This document shows positions 15,363 to 25,409 of a stretch of DNA of 64,000 bases, piece after piece (the stretch's first letter is position 1; every line of letters begins with the position of its first letter). This stretch comes from JAVBRD01 sp031548365. GTDB lineage: Bacteria; Bacillota; Clostridia; Christensenellales; UBA1750. Location: the NCBI GenBank assembly GCA_031548365.1, contig JAVBRD010000003.1, positions 76,911 through 140,910 on the forward strand, read 5' to 3'. The position numbers and the translations under genes were made by a program. Below the pieces are notes generated by a model. That model was not told where the DNA came from. It saw only the letters and a program-made list of their open reading frames with translations, and did no database searches.

Positions 15363-15736
15363 TCGAAAAAACGCGCGAGCTCGCGATGGAAATCGCGGTC
15401 TCAAGCGAGTACAAACGGCTCCGGGAGACCGAGCTGGTCGTGGATCGCGATGAAAAAGCGGGGGAACTCAAGCGGCAGTTTGCCGCCCAGATTGAACGCA
15501 TACAACACCTGATCGAAAGCGAAGCGCCTTCGGGCGACATCCAGGGCGAGCATGAGCAGCTGCGCGCCATCGGCATGGAGATGGACGCCAACGCGTCGAT
15601 CTCCGAGTACCGCGCCGCGCGGGCGGCGTTCGACCGCCTGATCGAGCAGGTCAACGGCGTGATCGGCCACTTTCTCTCCGGCGAATCCCTCGGCAAGTCG
15701 TGCGGTGGGTGCGGAGGCTGCGGCAAGCTCAACTAG
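15353..15736 (+). CDS. ymcA: YlbF/YmcA family regulator with Cys-rich tail
   Basis: A 127-residue helical protein of the YlbF/YmcA (RicA/RicF) family. In Bacillus these proteins form the RicAFT complex, which stimulates RNase Y-dependent mRNA maturation and affects sporulation, competence and biofilm formation and carries iron-sulfur clusters. The body is the usual helical domain. The C-terminus ends in KSCGGCGGCGKLN with three Cys residues, a potential cluster-binding tail. The start is ATG at 15353 with GGAGG upstream, overlapping the miaB stop by ten bases; this miaB-ymcA pairing is conserved. It might combine features that Bacillus divides between YmcA and YlbF. Confidence 0.8.
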   Translation: MGVIEKTRELAMEIAVSSEYKRLRETELVVDRDEKAGELKRQFAAQIERIQHLIESEAPSGDIQGEHEQLRAIGMEMDANASISEYRAARAAFDRLIEQVNGVIGHFLSGESLGKSCGGCGGCGKLN

Positions 15737-15766
15737 ACCGATAATGTGCGCGTTGAGGTGCTGACG

Positions 15767-16261
15767 TTGGGTATCAGGAATTCGGCCAAGGCGATCATCA
15801 TTCGCGACGGGCAGATGCTCGTCAACAAGAATATGAACACGCTGGGCGCAATGTGCTACGGTCTGCCGAACGGCGCGGTGTATTACGACCTCCCGGGCGG
15901 GGGTCAGAATCAGTACGAGCCGCTGATGCAGGCGGTTTGCCGCGAGTGCGCGGAGGAGACGGGATATGCGGTCGCGGTTGACCGCCTCGCGGCCATCTAT
16001 GAGGAGATCTCGGTCAACGCGGACTTCCGCGCGCACTACGAGCAGTACGCGCACAAAGTTTTCTTTGTTTTTGTGTGCCATCAGACTGGAGAGCCGGTCC
16101 GCGAGGTCACCGAAAAGGATCTGGACATGCTCGGCTCGGAGTGGGTGAGCATTGCGGACGCGATGACCATGCCGCTCAACCCGCTCGCGGTCAGGGATGG
16201 CCTTGCGCGCATGCTCAGGACAGACGAGCTGCTCAACCTCGGCTCAGGTTTTGTGGATTGA
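15767..16261 (+). CDS. NUDIX hydrolase
   Basis: A 164-residue NUDIX-fold pyrophosphohydrolase. The complete Nudix box runs from GGGQNQYE (near residue 45) through RECAEETGY, with all acidic metal ligands present. The start is taken as TTG at 15767, six bases after GAGGTG, giving an N-terminus GIRNSAKAIIIRDG that begins on the first beta strand as usual for small NUDIX proteins; GTG at 15746 is an alternative without a ribosome site. The substrate (nucleoside diphosphate derivative) is not predictable. It sits between ymcA and mutS, so a nucleotide-pool or repair role is possible. Confidence 0.82.
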   Translation: MGIRNSAKAIIIRDGQMLVNKNMNTLGAMCYGLPNGAVYYDLPGGGQNQYEPLMQAVCRECAEETGYAVAVDRLAAIYEEISVNADFRAHYEQYAHKVFFVFVCHQTGEPVREVTEKDLDMLGSEWVSIADAMTMPLNPLAVRDGLARMLRTDELLNLGSGFVD

Positions 16262-16282
16262 CAACCTCGCTTGTACCTCACC

Positions 16283-18883
16283 ATGCTGGAGGTGAACGCC
16301 ATTCTCTCGCCCATGATGCGGCAATACCTCGACCTGAAAGCGCAGAACCCGGACGCGCTTTTGTTTTTCAGGCTGGGCGACTTCTACGAGATGTTTTTTG
16401 AAGACGCGCAGACTTGCGCGCGCGAGCTTGAACTCACGCTCACCGCGCGCGACTGCGGGCTTGAGCATAAAGCGCCCATGTGCGGCGTGCCGTGGCACGC
16501 GGTCGACCAATACGTTGCGCGCCTGCTTGAAAAGGGATACCGCGTGGCCATCGGCGAGCAGATGACCGATCCGGCGGAATCCAAAGGGCTTGTTGAGCGC
16601 GGCGTCACGCGCGTAATTTCGCGGGGCACGGTCATCGAGGCCGATCTGCTTGAGGAGAAGGCGCACAACTATTTGGCGTGCGTGCATGTCGAGGAAAACC
16701 GCGCGGGCATCGCCATCGCCGACGTGTCCACGGGCGGGCTGTGGGCGGGGCAATGGCCCGCGGCGCGCGTGCCTGAGGAGCTCTCGCGCATATCGCCAAG
16801 CGAGCTTTTGTCCAGCGCCGCCGCGATGGATGCGGTTCTGGCGTACGCGAAGGCTGTGGACCTTCGGCCGGTCGTCCGCCCGGACGAGGCGTTCGCGGAG
16901 GCCGCGGCGCGCGGGGAACTCGCGCTGCGCGTCAGCCAAGAGAGCGTCAAGGCGTTCTCGCGCCAACCCATCGCGGTTTGCGCGGCGGGGGCGCTCATGG
17001 ATTACCTGCGCCAGACGCAGAAAAACGCGCTCTCCCACTTCCGCGAGCTTCTGCCGTGGGGCATGGACGGCACCATGCTGCTGGACGCGGTCGCGCGGCG
17101 CAATCTGGAGCTGACGCAGTCCATGTGGGGTAGGGGGCGCAGGGGCACGCTGCTCTCGGTGCTCGATAAGACAAAGACCGCGATGGGCGGGCGTCTGCTC
17201 AAGGAATGGGTGCTCCGTCCGCTCTGCGCGATACGGCCCATTCAGGAGCGGCTTGACGCGGTGGAGGCGCTGTCATCGCGCTACATGGAAGCCGAAGCGC
17301 TCGCCTCCGCGCTTTCGGGCGTGCTCGACATCGAACGGCTGTGCACGCGGCTTGCCTACGGCACGTTTAACGCGCGCGACGCCATCGGTCTTGGACGCTC
17401 GCTCGCGGCGCTTCCCGGCGTGCGAAAGGAGCTGTCGTTCGCGGCCGAAGGCCGGTTATCGGCTTTGCTCGCCCAAATCGACCCGCTTGAGGACGTTCAG
17501 GAGCGCATCGTCGCGTGCGTTGCCGATGATCCGCCGCTCGCGCTCAAAGAAGGCGGGCTGATCCGCGAAGGGTTTTCAAAAGAGTTGGACGAGCTGCGCA
17601 GCGCCTCGCAGAGCGGGAAAGCGTGGCTGGCTTCGCTTGAGGAAAGCGAACGCGCGGCCACGGGCATCAAGAACCTCAAGATCAGCTACAACCGCATCTT
17701 CGGGTATTTCATCGAGGTCACGAAAAGCAACCTCGCTCAGGTGCCCTATCGCTACATCAGGAAACAGACCGTGGCGAACGGTGAACGCTACGTCACGCAG
17801 GAACTGCGTGAAATGGAGGAAAAAATCCTGGGCGCGCAGGAAAAGGCGGAGCGTCTTGAGTTTCGCTTGTTTTCCGAACTGAGGGACGGCCTTGCACGCG
17901 AGATGGAACGCCTGCAAAAGACCGCGCGCGCCGTGGGCGAGCTGGACGCGCTGTTGTCACTCGCGCTCGCCGCCGCGCAGTACGGCTACACGCGCCCGGC
18001 GGTACACGATGGCAGCGGGCTTGCCATCACGGCAGGACGCCACCCCGTCGTCGCGGAGAGCATGCGCGACTTTGTGCCCAACGACGCGCGCCTGACCGAC
18101 GAGGAGCGCCTGATCGTTCTCACAGGCCCCAACATGGGCGGAAAATCCACCTACCTTCGCCAGGTCGCGCTCATCGTGCTCATGGCGCACATCGGGTCGT
18201 TCGTGCCCGCCGCGTCCGCGAGTATACCGCTCACCGACCGGATTTTTACGCGTGTCGGCGCGCAGGACGATCTCGCCGCGGGACAGTCAACTTTTATGGT
18301 TGAGATGACCGAGATGGCTGAAATTCTCCGGCAGGCGACGCCGCGCAGCCTGCTCATTCTGGACGAGGTCGGGCGCGGGACGGCGACATTTGACGGGCTG
18401 TCGATCGCGTGGGCGGTTGTCGAGCACATCGCGTCCCCCAAGACGCTGGGCGCGAAGACGCTGTTCGCGACGCACTATCACGAGCTTTCCCAGCTGGAAG
18501 GACGTCTTCCGGGCGTGGTCAACTGCTCCGTTCGCGTCAAGGAAACGGGGGAGGACGTGATTTTCCTCCACCACATCGAACGGGGGAGCGCCGACAAGAG
18601 CTTCGGCGTTCAGGTCGCCGCTATCGCGGGCCTTCCGCCCAAGCTCGTCTCCCGCGCGCGCGAAGTGCTGGCGCGGCTCGAAGCCGCGGAGTGGGACGGG
18701 AGGAGCGTGGGCGACAGCATTCTTGAAAAACGCAAGACGGCAAAACCCCAGCAGTCCGACATGTTTAGCGCCAAGCGCGACGAGCTGGTCGGTGAAATCC
18801 GCGAGCTTGACGTCAACGCGCTCACGCCCATCGACGCGCTCAACAAACTCTACCTCCTGCGGGAGAAGGCGCGCAAAGTGTAG
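16283..18883 (+). CDS. mutS: DNA mismatch repair protein MutS
   Basis: An 866-residue mismatch-binding ATPase. The mismatch-contact motif FFRLGDFYEMFFED lies near residue 35, the connector, lever and clamp domains follow, Walker A GPNMGGKST is near residue 620 and LLILDEVGRGTATFDG near 695. The start is uncertain: ATG at 16283 has no ribosome site, whereas GGAGGTG at 16288-16294 is six bases from an in-frame ATT at 16301, which would give the family-like N-terminus (start)-LSPMMRQYL. Two ATGs at 16313 and 16316 are too far from that site. No mutL is visible downstream; a terminator follows. Confidence 0.93.
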   Translation: MLEVNAILSPMMRQYLDLKAQNPDALLFFRLGDFYEMFFEDAQTCARELELTLTARDCGLEHKAPMCGVPWHAVDQYVARLLEKGYRVAIGEQMTDPAESKGLVERGVTRVISRGTVIEADLLEEKAHNYLACVHVEENRAGIAIADVSTGGLWAGQWPAARVPEELSRISPSELLSSAAAMDAVLAYAKAVDLRPVVRPDEAFAEAAARGELALRVSQESVKAFSRQPIAVCAAGALMDYLRQTQKNALSHFRELLPWGMDGTMLLDAVARRNLELTQSMWGRGRRGTLLSVLDKTKTAMGGRLLKEWVLRPLCAIRPIQERLDAVEALSSRYMEAEALASALSGVLDIERLCTRLAYGTFNARDAIGLGRSLAALPGVRKELSFAAEGRLSALLAQIDPLEDVQERIVACVADDPPLALKEGGLIREGFSKELDELRSASQSGKAWLASLEESERAATGIKNLKISYNRIFGYFIEVTKSNLAQVPYRYIRKQTVANGERYVTQELREMEEKILGAQEKAERLEFRLFSELRDGLAREMERLQKTARAVGELDALLSLALAAAQYGYTRPAVHDGSGLAITAGRHPVVAESMRDFVPNDARLTDEERLIVLTGPNMGGKSTYLRQVALIVLMAHIGSFVPAASASIPLTDRIFTRVGAQDDLAAGQSTFMVEMTEMAEILRQATPRSLLILDEVGRGTATFDGLSIAWAVVEHIASPKTLGAKTLFATHYHELSQLEGRLPGVVNCSVRVKETGEDVIFLHHIERGSADKSFGVQVAAIAGLPPKLVSRAREVLARLEAAEWDGRSVGDSILEKRKTAKPQQSDMFSAKRDELVGEIRELDVNALTPIDALNKLYLLREKARKV

Positions 18884-18906
18884 AGGATGCCGGAAACACG
18901 AAAAAA

Positions 18907-18937
18907 ACGATGGTTCTCTTTGATTTTGAGAGCCATC
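18907..18937. terminator. Bidirectional terminator between mutS and ctpA
   Basis: An 11-pair stem with one G-T pair (18907-18917 with 18927-18937). The minus side runs into a long T tract (TTTTTT), the plus side into CTTTGTCATTT. The two genes converge on it. Confidence 0.85.
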
Positions 18938-18954
18938 GCTTTGTCATTTGTGCC

Positions 18955-20169
18955 CTACCGTATTTCCGCGGCCACGGTCTTGATGGCCTGCTGGAGCTGC
19001 GCGTCGTTTTCATCGGTGAGGAGGGTGGGATTTTTAACGACGTTTTCGGGGAGATCGACCACGATGTCGGGGGTGAGGCCAATTTTGTTGATGTCGCGGC
19101 CTTTGGGGGTGTAGTAATGAGCGGTGGTCAGCTGCATGCCCGCACCGTCTGTGCGAAAAGTGTGCACGGTCTGCATGACGCCTTTGCCCCACGTCTGCGT
19201 GCCGATGATGGTGCCCACACCGTAATCCTGCACAGAGCCCGCAAGGATTTCGGACGCGCTGGCGGAGTACTTGTTGACCAGCACTGCGAGCGGCATGCCC
19301 AGCATTTTATCGTCGGAGAGCTCTTCCTCGCGGTGGCCGAAACGATCCTCGGAATAGACGATGATGCCTTTGGGGAGGAGTTGATCGGCGATGCCCACGA
19401 CATCGGTGACATAACCGCCGGGGTTGTTGCGCACGTCGATGATCAGGCCCTTCGCTCCCTCGGCCTTAAGCGCGGCGATGGCCTCCTGAAAGCCGCGCAC
19501 GTCGTCCCCCATGAACTCATAGATGGCTAGAAGGCCGATGTCCTTGGTCACCATGCGGTGTTCGACGCGGTTGATTGTGATCTCCGCGCGCATGATGTCG
19601 ATCTCGCGCACGTCGGAGCCGCGCATGATCGTGATATGCGCGGGCGTGCCGGGTTCGCCCTTCATGAGCTTGACGGCTTTGTCAAGATCGCTTCCGAGCA
19701 CGTCGGTTTCGAACACGCGTACGATGCGGTCCCCGGGCAGGATGCCCGCCTTTTCGGCGGGCGCGTTCTTGAACACGCGCGCCACGGTGATGAGGTTGAC
19801 GTCCGGGTCAACGGTGAGCTGCAGTCCAACACCCGCGTACTTGCCTTCCGAACGCTGGTTGAGCGCGGCTCGCTCCTCGGGTGTGTAATAGAGCGCGTAA
19901 ATATCGCCAAGAGATGCCACCATGCCCTTGGCAGCGCCGTCCAGCAGGGTCTGTTCGTCGACTTCTTCGACGAACTCGCTGCGGATCACGCTCGCGACTT
20001 CCTCAAGACGTTTGTATTTTTGCAGCGCTTCGTATTCCGTGCGGCTGACCGTGACCTGGTTCGCGTTGCCGGTCTTGTACAGCAGTGCCGTGGCGGAGGA
20101 CGATACAAACGCGGTGAGCGCAGTGACGAGCACAAACGCGAGTGTTATCAGAATTATCTTTTTGTTCAT
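18955..20169 (-). CDS. ctpA: S41 family C-terminal processing protease (CtpA/CtpB-like)
   Basis: A 404-residue secreted or membrane-anchored serine protease. An N-terminal signal anchor (about residues 5-25) is followed by a PDZ domain (about 105-190) and the S41 catalytic domain. The catalytic set is Ser304 in SASASE, Lys329 in TWGKG and Gln333, with exactly the 25- and 4-residue spacing known from Bacillus CtpB. A short C-terminal peptidoglycan-binding region found in some relatives is absent. ATG at 20169 is the likely start. In Bacillus CtpB processes SpoIVFA during sporulation; that role here is only possible. Confidence 0.9.
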   Translation of the reverse strand: MNKKIILITLAFVLVTALTAFVSSSATALLYKTGNANQVTVSRTEYEALQKYKRLEEVASVIRSEFVEEVDEQTLLDGAAKGMVASLGDIYALYYTPEERAALNQRSEGKYAGVGLQLTVDPDVNLITVARVFKNAPAEKAGILPGDRIVRVFETDVLGSDLDKAVKLMKGEPGTPAHITIMRGSDVREIDIMRAEITINRVEHRMVTKDIGLLAIYEFMGDDVRGFQEAIAALKAEGAKGLIIDVRNNPGGYVTDVVGIADQLLPKGIIVYSEDRFGHREEELSDDKMLGMPLAVLVNKYSASASEILAGSVQDYGVGTIIGTQTWGKGVMQTVHTFRTDGAGMQLTTAHYYTPKGRDINKIGLTPDIVVDLPENVVKNPTLLTDENDAQLQQAIKTVAAEIR

Positions 20170-20221
20170 CAACCGCCGATGCCTCCAGTTTTCCCTTTAG
20201 TGTATGATGCGGCGCGCGCAG

Positions 20222-21392
<1,171 letters not shown>

Positions 21393-21400
<8 letters not shown>

Positions 21401-22496
21401 GGGTCACCTGCGCGGGGTGAATCTCTCCGATGCGCCGAAGCATCATGAGCACGCGGAACGTCACCGCGTCCTCGAACGTGCGAAGATCAAGGCCGACCGC
21501 GCGCTGGAATTTGTCCAGCCTGTACACCAGCGTATTGCGGTGGATATAGAGCTGGCGCGCGGCCTCGGACAGGTTGAGGTTGCACGCGAAAAACATGTCG
21601 ATGGTGTTGAGCATGTCCTCGCTGAACAGCCGCTGGTGCTTCTTGGTAAAAAGCGCGGAGTGATACTTCGCGGCCGCCGAAGGCTCAATTTCCGAGAGCA
21701 GGCGCTCCAGCAGGAGCGAGCGGTAGTTAAACACCCGCTCGTGCGGACGGAACGTGCGCCCGATCAGGATGGCATCGCGCGCTTCCGCGAGGGATTCGTG
21801 GATGACCGAAAGACTCTTGCTCGGCTCGCCGATGCCGACCAGGAGCGTCACACCCACCTCCGTAAGCACGGAGTCCTCAATGGCCTTGGCGAGCTGGTCG
21901 AACTCCTCGAGCTTGACCATGTCGTCCAGCACTTTGACCAGCGCCACGCTGTGCGCATCGAGCACCACGACCGCGTCCCCGGTCGTTTCGGGGAAGAGAG
22001 TGAGCAGCATGCGTTCGACAACGTCCGCGTGCCCGTCCACCGTGTAAAACAGAACCACGCAACGCTCGGCGTCCGCCGCGATGCCGAACTCGCGCGCGTG
22101 CGACTCGAGGGACATGGCGTCAAGCTGGCGGTTGAACGCGGCTTTATACATGTCTGTGGCCGTGAAGCGGTTCGTGTTCGATGCCGCGAGAGACTCAAGC
22201 AGCGCTGCGCTCAGGAATAACTCGCCGGGTATGCCGCCTCCCCGCGGCAGAGGCATGCACAGCGCGAAAACGGGCGGTATCTCGCAGCGAAGATAGGCGC
22301 AGCCCGAGTGCGATATGGCCTCTACGCCTTCGCTCCAAGCCAGCTTTTCAAAGCTCCGATCGGTTTCGCCCTTGAGCGTGCGTGACAAAAGGCGCACACC
22401 GTTTGCGTCGAGCACCTCGATGTCAAGCTGTGAGCGGAGCATGGTGGTCTCAAACTGGTCAAGCGTGATGTTGTCCGCGCGCGGTCTTTCACTCAT
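21393..22496 (-). CDS. CdaR/PucR-type transcriptional regulator
   Basis: A 367-residue regulator. The C-terminal 60 residues form the PucR-type helix-turn-helix (NLSEAARQLYIHRNTLVYRL), preceded by a GGDEF-like middle domain of the CdaR type (about residues 130-290) and an N-terminal putative sensory domain. CdaR-like regulators often activate genes for sugar diacids or related organic acids. Here it is the first gene of a two-gene unit with malic enzyme, so the inducer may be malate or a related acid. The start is ATG at 22496, following GGAGGGG. Confidence 0.85.
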
Positions 22497-22515
22497 CAAA
22501 ACCCCTCCGCGGACT

Positions 22516-22544
22516 ATTGTACTTTTATTTACGATTCCTTACAA
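22516..22544 (-). promoter_or_regulatory. Sigma-A promoter of the cdaR-malic enzyme unit
   Basis: On the minus strand TTGTAA (22544-22539), 17-base spacer, TACAAT (22521-22516), 20 bases before the start codon. Confidence 0.75.
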
Positions 22545-22964
22545 GCCTATCCCGCTCAAATTGCCTGTTTTGCCTAAAAATTGCCGTGTTGGCCGAGAGC
22601 AAACAATAGTTCTTAAGCAGATTGCATAGATTATGCCCGTATGCCGAGTATTGGGGGGATTCGTTCTCGCTCCGCCTTCAAGCGATGTCCTTGACTGGGA
22701 CAGGCGAATCATTGAGGTGCACGGAATGAACATATAATTGTCCAGGAAGATCACGCGCGCGGGCGTGCGCTGCCGCAAGCCCGAAAGGCGCGTATTCGAA
22801 AGCGCTTTGGCCGCGCTTCGCGTTTCCGCCGGTGACCTGAAAGATGCGCGTGAAATCAGCACGAAAACTGTCTTGAATCACCGCGACAGGCATGCGGATG
22901 ACGGCGGAACCGTCGATTTGCATAAAGATTTGCGCCGCGGGATTGCCGCTTGGCTTGCGCGGCA
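22545..22964. other. Intergenic stretch with no confident gene
   Basis: About 420 bases between the cdaR promoter and the terminator of the MsmX-type ATPase. The minus strand has an open frame of 81 codons from ATG 22923 to 22678 with codon choice like neighbouring genes, but there is no ribosome site in front and I recognise no family in it. The plus strand has an overlapping frame of similar length. Either could be a relic. I see no tRNA or known RNA here. Confidence 0.3.
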
Positions 22965-22993
22965 AACAAAAACGCCCGGCAAAAGCCGGGCGT
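22965..22993. terminator. Terminator after the MsmX-type ATPase gene
   Basis: A perfect nine-pair stem (22972-22980 with 22985-22993) and four-base loop. The minus side continues TTTTTG; the plus side has a T run a few bases further on. Confidence 0.9.
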
Positions 22994-23006
22994 CGCTTTT
23001 TTAGGA

Positions 23007-24128
23007 TCAGCGGTCGAGCAGTGTGGCCTCGGTCTCTTTCTCGAAAAAGTGCAGGCGGTTGGCGTCGATGGCGATCTTGATGTGGTCACCGGTGCGGGCC
23101 ACGGAGCGCGGGTCGACGCGGGCGATGATGTTGCCTTCCTTGCCCGAGGTCTTGAGGTACAGGTACGTCTCAGAGCCCATGAGCTCAACGACTTCGACAT
23201 CGACGCTGATGATGGAATCCGGAGAATTCTGCAGGAAGACTTCCTCGTCATGCAGGTTCTCGGGACGAATGCCCATCATGACTTCCTTGCCGATGACGTC
23301 CGTGCTCTTGAACTTCTTGACCTTGCCCTCGGGGATCTTGATCTTGTTCTCGCCGAAGGAGGCGTAGACGCTGTCGCCTTCCTTGGAAAGCTTGACCTGG
23401 AAGAAGTTCATCTGCGGGCTGCCGATGAATCCGGCGACGAAGAGGTTGACCGGGAAATCGTACAGGCTCTGGGGTGTGTCGACCTGCTGAATGAAGCCGT
23501 CCTTCATGACCACGATGCGGGTACCCATCGTCATGGCTTCCGTCTGATCGTGCGTAACATAAATGAACGTGGTTTGCAGCTTGTGATGCAGCTTGGTAAT
23601 CTCGGTGCGCATCGCCACGCGGAGCTTGGCGTCCAAGTTGGACAGCGGTTCGTCCATCAGGAAGACGCGGGGTTCGCGGACGATCGCGCGGCCAAGCGCG
23701 ACGCGCTGACGCTGACCGCCGGAGAGCGCCTTGGGCTTGCGGGCGAGCAGGTGCTCGATATCCAGGATGCCGGCGGCTTCTTTGACGCGCTTGTCGATCT
23801 CGGCGCGGGGCATCTTGCGCAGTTTGAGGCCGAACGCCATGTTGTCATAAACCGTCATGTGCGGATAAAGCGCGTAGTTCTGGAACACCATCGCGATGTC
23901 GCGGTCCTTGGGGGCCACGTCGTTGACCAGCTTGTCACCGATGTAGAGCTCGCCGTCGGAAATCTCTTCAAGTCCCGCCACCATGCGCAGGGTCGTGGAC
24001 TTACCGCATCCGGAAGGTCCGACCAGAACGATGAACTCCTTGTCCTCAATGTCAAGGCAGAAGTCGCTGACAGCGGTAACGTTGCCCGTGTACACCTTAA
24101 ATACGTGTTTCAGGGATACGCTTGCCAT
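23007..24128 (-). CDS. msmX: Sugar ABC transporter ATP-binding protein, MsmX/UgpC family
   Basis: A 373-residue ABC ATPase with Walker A GPSGCGKST near residue 37, Q-loop, signature LSGGQRQR near 134, Walker B VFLMDEPLSNLD near 155 and a C-terminal TOBE/OB regulatory domain (about 235-373). This architecture belongs to the MalK/UgpC/MsmX group that drives carbohydrate importers. No permease or binding protein lies beside it, which is the usual situation for MsmX, an orphan ATPase shared by several sugar transporters. The start is ATG at 24128, about seven bases after GAGGAGGA; an ATG two codons earlier is too close. Confidence 0.9.
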   Translation of the reverse strand: MASVSLKHVFKVYTGNVTAVSDFCLDIEDKEFIVLVGPSGCGKSTTLRMVAGLEEISDGELYIGDKLVNDVAPKDRDIAMVFQNYALYPHMTVYDNMAFGLKLRKMPRAEIDKRVKEAAGILDIEHLLARKPKALSGGQRQRVALGRAIVREPRVFLMDEPLSNLDAKLRVAMRTEITKLHHKLQTTFIYVTHDQTEAMTMGTRIVVMKDGFIQQVDTPQSLYDFPVNLFVAGFIGSPQMNFFQVKLSKEGDSVYASFGENKIKIPEGKVKKFKSTDVIGKEVMMGIRPENLHDEEVFLQNSPDSIISVDVEVVELMGSETYLYLKTSGKEGNIIARVDPRSVARTGDHIKIAIDANRLHFFEKETEATLLDR

Positions 24129-24346
24129 ATCCATTCCTCCTCGTTTTTGGGTAACTGGGTCTCGGCCTACTCCGGCCTCATGTGGTTTGATTATAGAACA
24201 ACTTGAAAAAGAAGGCTAGTCGCCAAACCTATACAAAAAAAGTGCACTGTTTTGAATAAAATCCTTAATAAATGCGATGTGTGGAGGTGTTCGTGCTGTT
24301 CATACGGCAAAATGCATACCAATATCGGCTTCAATATGGCAATGCG

Positions 24347-24385
24347 GTGAGCGCCGGACACGTGTTTTGCGTGTCCGGCGCTCAC
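24347..24385. terminator. Perfect 16-pair hairpin downstream of the GGGtGRT gene
   Basis: 24347-24362 pair without mismatch with 24370-24385 around a seven-base loop. It starts 11 bases after the stop codon on the minus strand. There is no T tract on either side, so it may stabilise the 3' end or terminate with help. Confidence 0.55.
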
Positions 24386-24396
24386 AAGAACGCGCT

Positions 24397-25395
24397 TTAT
24401 CGCTGGGATTGCTCAATCGCCACCGCAATGGCGACGCTCGCGCCCACCATGGGGTTGTTGCCCATGCCGATCAGGCCCATCATTTCAACGTGCGCCGGAA
24501 CGGATGAGGAGCCCGCAAACTGCGCGTCGGAGTGCATGCGGCCCATGGTGTCGGTCATGCCGTAAGACGCGGGGCCGGCGGCCATGTTGTCCGGATGGAG
24601 CGTGCGACCCGTGCCGCCGCCGGAAGCGACCGAGAAGAAACGCTTGCCATTCTCGTTCGCCCATTTTTTGTACGTGCCCGCAACCGGGTGCTGAAAGCGC
24701 GTGGGATTGGTGGAGTTGCCCGTGATGGACACGTCCACCTTTTCAAAGCGCATGACCGCGACGCCTTCTGAGACGTCGTCGCAGCCGTACACGCGCACCT
24801 TGGCCTTGTCGCCTTTGGAGAAAGCGATCTCTTTGACGACGCTGAGCTCGCCAGTCGCGTAATTGTACTGCGTCTCAACGCTCGTAAAGCCGTTGATGCG
24901 GGAGATGATGTACGCCGCATCCTTGCCGAGACCGTTCAGGATGACGCGGAGGGGGATCTTTCGCACCTGGTTGGCCGTGCGAGCGATGCCGATCGCGCCT
25001 TCGGCGGCCGCGAAGGACTCGTGGCCCGCCAGGAAGCAAAAGCACTCGGTCTCTTCACGCAGCAGCATCGCCGCGAGATTGCCGTGGCCAAGGCCCACGT
25101 CGCGCTGGTCGGCAACAGAGCCGGGGATGCAGAATGCCTGCAGGCCATGCCCGATGATCTCCGCCGCTTCGGCGGCTTTCTTTGCGCCTTTTTTCAGCGC
25201 GAGCGCCGCGCCCAGCGTGTACGCCCACACCGCGTTGTCAAACGCGATGGGCTGAATGCCCTTGACAATGCCCTCGACGTCCACGCCCTTGGAAAGGCAG
25301 AGCTCTTGGGCTGCGTCCAGAGAGGCAATGCCGTTCTCGCTCAAGCATTTTTCGATCTTTGCGATGCGGCGGTCGTATCCTTCAAATTTGGCCAT
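24397..25395 (-). CDS. GGGtGRT protein (conserved anaerobe protein of unknown function)
   Basis: A 332-residue soluble protein with the phrase VASGGGTGRTLHPDNMA near residue 265, which gives the family its name, and RMHSDAQFAGSSSVPAHVEMMG near 290. Several Cys residues occur (for example CLSENG, ELCLSKG, ECFCFLAG). No catalytic activity has been established for the family to my knowledge. Its partner here, 14 bases upstream, encodes a NifU-like scaffold protein, an association that is repeated in clostridia. That suggests a role linked to iron-sulfur or other metal chemistry, but this is inference. Confidence 0.85.
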   Translation of the reverse strand: MAKFEGYDRRIAKIEKCLSENGIASLDAAQELCLSKGVDVEGIVKGIQPIAFDNAVWAYTLGAALALKKGAKKAAEAAEIIGHGLQAFCIPGSVADQRDVGLGHGNLAAMLLREETECFCFLAGHESFAAAEGAIGIARTANQVRKIPLRVILNGLGKDAAYIISRINGFTSVETQYNYATGELSVVKEIAFSKGDKAKVRVYGCDDVSEGVAVMRFEKVDVSITGNSTNPTRFQHPVAGTYKKWANENGKRFFSVASGGGTGRTLHPDNMAAGPASYGMTDTMGRMHSDAQFAGSSSVPAHVEMMGLIGMGNNPMVGASVAIAVAIEQSQR

Positions 25396-25409
25396 CGCTC
25401 GTCCCTCCT

